6,988 bases of DNA from Gammaproteobacteria bacterium (lineage in GTDB: Bacteria > Pseudomonadota > Gammaproteobacteria > Burkholderiales > Burkholderiaceae_C), in the NCBI GenBank assembly GCA_030054245.1, contig JASGCH010000066.1, positions 1-6,988 on the forward strand, in the 5' to 3' direction. Below the pieces are notes generated by a model, which was not told where the DNA came from, did not search any database, and saw only the letters and a list, made by a program, of their open reading frames with translations. The position numbers and the translations under genes were made by a program. Position 1 is the stretch's first letter. Every line of letters starts with the position of its first letter. Shown here one piece after another: positions 1 to 4,439 of the stretch.

Positions 1-25
1 GGAAGCCCAATGGATAGTGCAACGA

Positions 26-60
26 ACTGCCAAACATACATAACGCAGTAATTTGGCAGT
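26..60. repeat. Perfect 9-bp inverted repeat upstream of the TIR gene
   Basis: ACTGCCAAA at 26-34 is exactly complementary to TTTGGCAGT at 52-60, with a 17-nt spacer. The pentamer GCAGT also recurs at 45-49, 56-60 and 61-65, so the stretch is locally repetitive. It could be an operator for a dimeric regulator, a stem in the leader RNA, or part of an element boundary beyond the left edge. No T-run follows it, so a Rho-independent terminator is unlikely. I see no convincing sigma70 promoter in 1-123; TTGGCA at 53-58 resembles a -35 box but has no good -10 partner. Confidence 0.5.
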
Positions 61-90
61 GCAGTCAGCGGCGTAACCGAGGTGCAAAGG

Positions 91-117
91 TCTCCTTTTT
101 TTATTTAACCAAGGAGA
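91..117 (+). promoter_or_regulatory. Possible Shine-Dalgarno-masking hairpin and RBS of the TIR gene
   Basis: The ribosome binding site AAGGAG (111-116) lies 7 nt before the ATG at 124, which is ideal spacing and fixes that start. TCTCCTT at 91-97 is exactly complementary to AAGGAGA at 111-117, with a 13-nt AU-rich loop. Folded in mRNA, this 7-bp stem would cover the whole Shine-Dalgarno sequence. A smaller competing hairpin (AAAGG 86-90 with CCTTT 94-98, followed by further T residues) overlaps it. The pairing is seen in the sequence; a role in keeping translation low is inferred. A short complement to a purine-rich RBS can arise by chance. Confidence 0.4.
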
Positions 118-123
118 GTAAGT

Positions 124-537
124 ATGGCAGACCCACGAGCATTCATTAGTTTCGACTTCGATCACAACGAGAATGAGAAAAATCTTTTCGTTGGGCAATC
201 AAAAAATTCAAAAACGCCGTTTTGCATTGAAGACTGGTCAGTCAAGTCGGCAATGCCTGAGTCACAGTGGGAATCTAAAGTTCAAGACAAGATCAACAAG
301 TGCAACATGTTGATCGTTTTGGTCGGAAAAACCATGGCAAGCGCTATTGGCGTTGCCAAGGAAATAAAAATGGCAAAAGACCAAGATGTTCCCGTCTTTG
401 GTGTTTACGTTGATGGATCAAATAGCTCTAGCAACTTACCTGATGGGCTTCAGCACAACAGAACTATCATCTGGCGCTGGGAAGAAATCGCTTCCGCTGT
501 CAATCAAATGATGATTGAAGGGAAGAACAAAAAGTGA
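124..537 (+). CDS. thsB: ThsB-like TIR-domain protein (probable type IV Thoeris signal synthase)
   Basis: This 137-residue protein is a single short TIR-like domain of the MTH538/ThsB type. The first strand is RAFISFDF (5-12), then a FCIEDWSVKSAMPES loop (33-47), a helix WESKVQDKINKC (49-60), the core strand NMLIVLVGKT (61-70), a helix with GVAKEIKMA (76-84), and the strand VPVFGVYVDG (89-98). Glu80 in the KEI motif sits where the catalytic glutamate of NAD-cleaving TIR proteins usually lies; this assignment is by pattern only. No transmembrane segment or extra domain is visible. Known ThsB proteins sense phage infection and convert NAD into a cyclic ADP-ribose isomer. Its stop codon overlaps the GTG start of the caspase-like gene (GTGA, 534-537), so the two are co-translated. 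With that partner the predicted product is N7-cADPR, as reported for type IV Thoeris. The start is well supported by AAGGAG at 111-116. Family assignment is good; the exact chemistry is inferred from context. Confidence 0.82.
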   Translation: MADPRAFISFDFDHNENEKNLFVGQSKNSKTPFCIEDWSVKSAMPESQWESKVQDKINKCNMLIVLVGKTMASAIGVAKEIKMAKDQDVPVFGVYVDGSNSSSNLPDGLQHNRTIIWRWEEIASAVNQMMIEGKNKK

Positions 538-1481
538 GAAAAGCACTCGTCGTCGGCATAAATGACTATCCATCGTCACCGCTCAACGGTTGCTTGAACG
601 ACGCAAACGCAATGAGCACCATACTGGAATCGCATGGTGATGGATCTCCGAATTTTGATGTTCGCCTTATGACAAGCCCAAGGGTGGCAGTGACGCGCCC
701 CGTACTCAGGGAAGCCATTGAAAAGCTATTCGCTGGAGATTCAGATATGGCACTGCTCTATTTTTCTGGGCATGGGTACATTACAAGCACGGGGGGCTAT
801 CTCGTCACAACTGATGCTAAAAAGTATGACGAAGGCATATCAATGGATGATGTCTTAGATTTGGCAAATCAATCAAAGGCAAAAAACAAAGTAATTATTC
901 TGGATTGTTGCCATTCCGGCGCCATGGGTACACCGAGCTCGGGAGCGGCCAAGATAGCGCAATTGTCCGAAGGGCTTTCGGTGCTTACTGCCAGCAGAGA
1001 TTCAGAATACGCAGCAGAAATACTAGAATCGGGAGTTTTTACCTCTTTAGTTATCGATGCACTAAAAGGTGGTGCGGCGGATTTGCGCGGCAATATTACG
1101 CCAGGATCGCTTTACGCGTATGTGGATGAGGCTCTAGGCGCATGGGATCAACGCCCCATATTCAAAACAAATGTCACCAGCTTTGTGTCATTGCGTAAGC
1201 TAACACCGAAGGTTCCATTTGAGGTAATGCGCAGGATTACGCAGTACTTTAAAGAGCCAAGTTCTGAACACAAACTTGACCCGTCATATGAAGACACGGA
1301 TATCCAAGCAAATTCTGCTAATGTGTTGATATTTAAGGATCTACAGAAACTTCAAAGTGTGGGACTCGTAGTTCCAGTTGACGCAGAGTTTATGTATTTT
1401 GCCGCCATAAATTCCAAATCATGCAGACTCACTGCTCTAGGTTATCAATACTGGCGCTTGGTAAATGAGAAAAAACTTTGA
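534..1481 (+). CDS. Caspase-family (peptidase C14-like) protease, probable type IV Thoeris effector
   Basis: This 315-residue protein opens with the caspase-fold signature KALVVGINDYP (3-13) and CLNDANAM (20-27). It carries the catalytic histidine in LLYFSGHG (74-81, His80) and the catalytic cysteine in IILDCCHSG (121-129, most likely Cys126, by alignment with the metacaspase DSCHSG motif). The protease fold appears to run to about residue 220 (LTASRDSEYAAE at 151-162, VFTSLVIDAL at 168-177). Residues about 230-315 are a separate C-terminal module whose end (LQKLQSVGLV, LTALGYQYWRLV) resembles a winged-helix segment; its function is unknown. In type IV Thoeris a TIR-made nucleotide activates such a protease, which then degrades cell proteins broadly and halts phage growth. 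No signal peptide or membrane segment is seen, so it should act in the cytoplasm. The start is GTG, overlapping the TIR stop by 4 nt, with AAGGGA at 518-523 as a likely RBS. The catalytic dyad is intact. The other reading, a stand-alone bacterial metacaspase-like protein, is made less likely by the TIR partner. Confidence 0.85.
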   Translation: MRKALVVGINDYPSSPLNGCLNDANAMSTILESHGDGSPNFDVRLMTSPRVAVTRPVLREAIEKLFAGDSDMALLYFSGHGYITSTGGYLVTTDAKKYDEGISMDDVLDLANQSKAKNKVIILDCCHSGAMGTPSSGAAKIAQLSEGLSVLTASRDSEYAAEILESGVFTSLVIDALKGGAADLRGNITPGSLYAYVDEALGAWDQRPIFKTNVTSFVSLRKLTPKVPFEVMRRITQYFKEPSSEHKLDPSYEDTDIQANSANVLIFKDLQKLQSVGLVVPVDAEFMYFAAINSKSCRLTALGYQYWRLVNEKKL

Positions 1482-1499
1482 TCTTTCGGGTGTTAAAAC

Positions 1500-1568
1500 G
1501 CCTAACGAATAACGGGTAGGTAACGGGTAGGTCGCTAGCGAAGCCGTGACCTGATCCGTTTGTTGGAC
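1500..1568 (+). mobile_element. attC-like integron recombination site (candidate)
   Basis: Nineteen bases after the protease stop, GCCTAAC (1500-1506) matches the R'' consensus RYYYAAC, and GTTGGAC (1562-1568) matches the R' consensus GTTRRRY. The two pair at the base of a hairpin with one mismatch and one wobble. Inside, AACGG (1522-1526, or the copy at 1511-1515) pairs with CCGTT (1556-1560), and AGGTC (1529-1533) pairs with GACCT (1548-1552). They are separated by a 2 by 3 internal loop, and a further GCT/AGC stem lies beyond. This layered imperfect stem, 69 nt long and placed just behind a gene, is what an integron cassette attC site looks like. Against it: the boxes are degenerate, no second attC or attI is visible at 1-123, and no integrase gene is in the window. 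It could simply be a 3' UTR hairpin. Confidence 0.42.
1510..1531. repeat. Tandem duplication of 11 bp
   Basis: TAACGGGTAGG occurs twice in direct tandem (1510-1520 and 1521-1531) with no mismatch. It lies in the left arm of the attC-like hairpin. Removing one copy would leave a 58-nt element with a 4-nt unpaired segment between the outer and inner stems, closer to the usual attC layout, so the duplication probably arose by slippage. Confidence 0.8.
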
Positions 1569-1948
1569 AAGTCCGGTGAAGTGGTGGTTATCTGAGGTTT
1601 TTTTGCCGGTGTAGATTGATCCTAGGTGTCGGGGCACGGCGAGGCGGTTGGGTCCTGGGGTGACAAGCACCTCCCGTGAATCGTTGCGTTGAGCGTCGCC
1701 CTATTAAGCTATTTCAAAGCCCTTGAAGCCATGTTTGGCCCTGACGGAAGGCGATTCAGAACCTCGACAAGACTGTTGCAAAGATAAAAAGGACTTGGGG
1801 AATTTTCTTACGCATATCGTCAAAATATGGTTCAATAAACCCAGATTACGAAGTAGAAAAAATGCTAGTTTATCGGTTAAAATTCAACTGCCTAGCGGTA
1901 AAAACTTTCAACTGTTAAATGCAAATTATCCTTTATAAATAAGTAGGT

Positions 1949-1970
1949 TACCCATTTATGGAAATGGGTA
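1949..1970. repeat. Perfect 9-bp stem-loop downstream of parC
   Basis: TACCCATTT (1949-1957) pairs exactly with AAATGGGTA (1962-1970) around a 4-nt loop. It adjoins the larger stem-loop at 1970-2024, so parC mRNA, transcribed leftward, would meet two hairpins in succession after its stop codon. No strong U-run follows on the minus strand, so a classical intrinsic terminator is not shown. It may instead protect the 3' end of the transcript. Confidence 0.45.
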
Positions 1971-2024
1971 AGACTGTTGCACAACCCCTCACCGAGCGGC
2001 ACCAGCCGATGGTGCAATAGTCTT
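1970..2024 (-). terminator. Long stem-loop just after parC (possible terminator or 3' stabiliser)
   Basis: AAGACTGTTGCAC (1970-1982) pairs with GTGCAATAGTCTT (2012-2024) as a 13-bp stem with one mismatch, which becomes a G-U wobble in the RNA of one strand and A-C in the other. The 29-nt loop contains a small CGGC/GCCG hairpin (1997-2000 with 2005-2008). It begins 21 bases beyond the parC stop. The lack of a U-tract makes Rho-independent termination uncertain. The arms also belong to the repeat family described at 1769-2024. Confidence 0.35.
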
Positions 2025-2045
2025 TCAGCCTTCATGCCCATTGGC

Positions 2046-4439
2046 TTATCTCCAAAACCACTCTATCTTGAAACCCAAGCGGGTTTTCTTGCCTGTTTGA
2101 CCTCGGGTGCCCATAAAATCTTTGATATGGCTTTGGACAAAAGTTTTTTCTTGGGTTTGACCTTCTTTGTCCAAACCAGATAAGGTGAAGCTATTGTCTA
2201 CAGCAAGAATACCCAACAATTTTTCGTGGGTGGCTAATTTGATTAAGCGCTCACCTTTTCCGCCGTTGGTTAGGGTTTTTAATTCTGCCGTCGAGATGCC
2301 TAGAATTTTGGCGTCATCGGACAGGCATATCAAGCTGGTGGATGCTGAGTTTTTCAATAAGCAGGGGCGACAAAGTTGGTCGCCGGTGGCCAAGTTGATA
2401 AATTGTTTCCCTCCTTTGGTTTTGGTGCTTAAATGAGCTACTTGGGTGATAAATCCATAACCTGAAGTCGTCGCTAAGACGACGGCTTGGTCTGGGGCGG
2501 CGACAATAAAGTGGGTTAATTGGGCACCCGCTTCGACTTCAAACCAAGAAGTCAGTGGCTGACCGTCGGCACGCCATGGTGGCAATTGGTGTACAGGCAA
2601 GGAATAAACTTTCCCTACTGTCGAAAAAGCCACCAGCAGGTCTTGCGAGTGAGCATGGAAAACCCCGTAACCTCGATCGCCAATTTTAAAGTGGATGTCC
2701 GGTTGACTGGTTTTTTCCCAAGTGACTTGTCCTTGGGGGGGGGGGATACCTTGTAAGCCAACTTTGCATCGCACCCAACCTAGATGGGAAATGACGATGG
2801 TGTGATTTTCATCAGCCATGGAAACGAGGGCTTGCGGTTTGTTGTCAACGGCTACAGCTTCTATCAGGGTTCTTCTTGCATCGCCAAATTGCTGGCTGTC
2901 TTGTTGAATTTCACGGATGACCGATTGATGCAAAAGTTCTTTCTGCTCCAATAGGTGTTGTAGCTTGATGAGGTCTTCGCTTAAACTGGTTTGTTCTTTT
3001 TCTAATTTCAGAGTTTCTAGTTTAGCTAACTGGCGCAATTTTATTTCCAATATGTCTTCTGCTTGGGTTTCGGACAAATGGTAGCGCTTCATCAATTGGG
3101 TTTTAGGATCCCCTTGTTCTCGTATCAGTGCAATAACCTCATCTAGGTGTAACAATACCAATAAACGACCTTCTAGAATATGTAGTCGTTGCGCGTACTT
3201 TTGTTGAAAGTAGGTACAGCGACGAATGACCGTAGCTACGCGAAAGGCTAACCATTGTTGTAGAATTTCTTTCAGTGGCAAACACACCGGGTTACCTAAG
3301 CTATTGATAACGGTTAAGTTCATCGCTACGCTCACTTCTAGGCTGGTGGTTTGCAACAACAAGTCGGCGAGTAACCCCACTGGGGTGTTTTTACTTTTGG
3401 GCTCAAAGACCAAGCGCACTGAAGATTCTTTGGAGGATTCATCTCGTACGCTGGACAATATCTGTAGCAAAGAGGTTTTTAATTTTTGAGCTTCATTGTC
3501 ACGAGATTTGGTGCTAAATTTGCTTTTAGGGTTGGTGATGGCGTCGATTTCTTGTAACACTTTTTGGGTGCTAACTCCAGGCGGTAACTCGAAAACCACC
3601 CATTGCCATTGACCTTGGGAGAGTGGTTCGACGCGGAATCGGGCACGGACTTTCATGGACCCCCGTCCGGTCGAGTAACATTTGTGGATATCTGACGGTT
3701 TGGAAATAATCTGCCCACCACCAGGGAAATCAGGTCCGGGCAGTAGGGTGAACAAAGTGTCCTCGTTTAGATCTGGGTTTTTGAGTAAGGCTACGCAGGC
3801 CTTGGCTACTTCAGTCAAATTATGACTGGGAATCTCAGTCGCTAACCCTACGGCAATACCGCTGGCTCCATTGAGCAATAGAAAGGGTAAGCGAGCGGGT
3901 AGCAGTAGAGGTTCTTCTGTGGAGCCATCGTAGTTGGCACGAAAATCGACCGTTCCTTCATCGATTTCAGACAGTAATAAATTGCTAATTTTTGCCAGTC
4001 TGGCTTCGGTGTAGCGCATGGCGGCGGCGGAATCGCCGTCGCGACTGCCGAAGTTGCCGTGACCATCCACCAAAGGGTAGCGCTGAGAAAAATCTTGCGC
4101 CATACGCACCATCGTATCGTAGGCGGCTTTGTCACCATGGGGATGAAATTTTCCTAGGACATCTCCCACGACCCGGGCGCTTTTGACCGCACGGGCGCCT
4201 TGTGTGGCGGCGGCACCAAAAAAAGCTAGCCCCATACGCAACATGGAGTACAAAATGCGTCTTTGCACGGGTTTTTGTCCGTCACAGATATCTGGCAATG
4301 ACCTACCTTTGACCACGGATACTGCGTATTCGAGATAGGCTTGGCGGGCATACTCTCCTAAATTAACTTTGTCTTCTTTAGGGGTAAATTCAAATAAATT
4401 CGGAGGGTTAACCACCTCCGCAGGCAACTTTTTGGTCAT
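2046..4439 (-). CDS. parC: DNA topoisomerase IV subunit A (ParC)
   Basis: This 797-residue subunit cuts and rejoins DNA in the ParC2ParE2 complex that unlinks replicated chromosomes. The winged-helix gate has the catalytic Tyr143 in AAAMRYTEARL (138-148), preceded by Arg142. The quinolone-pocket segment is GKFHPHGDKAAYD (96-108). A tower region with PARLPFLLLNGASGIAVG (181-198) follows, then a helical coiled-coil section at about 400-510, then the C-terminal beta-pinwheel from about 530. Lys104 stands at the position of E. coli Ser80, and Asp108 at Glu84. The coding strand has a run of 11 C at codons 565-569 (IPPPQ), intact in frame here. Length and motifs are normal for a betaproteobacterial ParC rather than GyrA, and the parE neighbour confirms it. 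The ATG overlaps the parE stop by 4 nt (4436-4439). No strong RBS precedes it, so translational coupling is likely. Confidence 0.96.
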   Translation of the reverse strand: MTKKLPAEVVNPPNLFEFTPKEDKVNLGEYARQAYLEYAVSVVKGRSLPDICDGQKPVQRRILYSMLRMGLAFFGAAATQGARAVKSARVVGDVLGKFHPHGDKAAYDTMVRMAQDFSQRYPLVDGHGNFGSRDGDSAAAMRYTEARLAKISNLLLSEIDEGTVDFRANYDGSTEEPLLLPARLPFLLLNGASGIAVGLATEIPSHNLTEVAKACVALLKNPDLNEDTLFTLLPGPDFPGGGQIISKPSDIHKCYSTGRGSMKVRARFRVEPLSQGQWQWVVFELPPGVSTQKVLQEIDAITNPKSKFSTKSRDNEAQKLKTSLLQILSSVRDESSKESSVRLVFEPKSKNTPVGLLADLLLQTTSLEVSVAMNLTVINSLGNPVCLPLKEILQQWLAFRVATVIRRCTYFQQKYAQRLHILEGRLLVLLHLDEVIALIREQGDPKTQLMKRYHLSETQAEDILEIKLRQLAKLETLKLEKEQTSLSEDLIKLQHLLEQKELLHQSVIREIQQDSQQFGDARRTLIEAVAVDNKPQALVSMADENHTIVISHLGWVRCKVGLQGIPPPQGQVTWEKTSQPDIHFKIGDRGYGVFHAHSQDLLVAFSTVGKVYSLPVHQLPPWRADGQPLTSWFEVEAGAQLTHFIVAAPDQAVVLATTSGYGFITQVAHLSTKTKGGKQFINLATGDQLCRPCLLKNSASTSLICLSDDAKILGISTAELKTLTNGGKGERLIKLATHEKLLGILAVDNSFTLSGLDKEGQTQEKTFVQSHIKDFMGTRGQTGKKTRLGFKIEWFWR

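Larger units (their letters stand above)
1769..2024. repeat. Three copies of a 12-bp sequence, two direct and one inverted (possible IS or MITE remnant)
   Basis: AAGACTGTTGCA occurs at 1769-1780 and again, identical, at 1970-1981. A near-perfect inverted copy, TGCAATAGTCTT, lies at 2013-2024 with one difference. Sequences of the form GACTGTTGCA are reminiscent of terminal inverted repeats of some insertion sequences, but this is recollection and not a match. The outer copies would bound a 256-bp element and the inner pair a 55-bp element. No transposase coding is visible and I found no target-site duplication. Confidence 0.45.
1482..2045. other. Gene-poor junction between the defence operon and parC
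   Basis: These 564 bases hold no gene that I can support. The short open frames here lack a convincing RBS and family motifs. The composition is a mosaic: 1621-1700 is about 68% G+C, while 1781-1950 is about 31%. From left to right it contains the attC-like hairpin (1500-1568), a T7 run at 1598-1604 without a clear preceding stem, the GC-rich stretch, the AT-rich stretch, and repeats and stem-loops from 1769 to 2024. The abrupt changes suggest joined fragments of different origin at the boundary of an acquired segment beside parC. Confidence 0.6.

Noticed and set aside
1..123. An attI or second attC at the left end that would close a cassette around the operon
   Set aside because: There is no GTT trinucleotide in 1-123, so no R' core is present; any such site must lie outside the window.
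1598..1604. T7 run as an intrinsic terminator for the defence operon
   Set aside because: No stable stem ends directly before it; the nearest good hairpin (1500-1568) finishes about 30 nt upstream.
1437..1670. 77-codon minus-strand open frame across the attC-like element
   Set aside because: It starts at a GTG without a usable RBS spacing, overlaps the end of the protease gene antisense, and shows no domain. Its openness is explained by the GC-rich stretch.
1647..1694. Further GTTRRRY matches (GTTGGGT at 1647, GTTGAGC at 1688) as the true R' box of a longer attC
   Set aside because: They would make an element of roughly 154-195 nt, longer than usual attC sites, and the 7-base degenerate motif is common by chance. 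The nearer box gives the better nested pairing.
1723..1938. 71-codon plus-strand open frame, and an overlapping frame from 1745 to 1918 that reads protein-like (PDYEVEKMLVYRL)
   Set aside because: Neither has a convincing ribosome binding site, the second has no ATG until 1862, and no family is recognisable. A decayed gene fragment is possible but cannot be supported.
3848..4186. Overlapping open frames opposite and within parC (3848-4138 minus, 3992-4186 plus)
   Set aside because: They are out-of-frame shadows of the strongly conserved ParC catalytic domain, with arginine- and cysteine-rich nonsense content.
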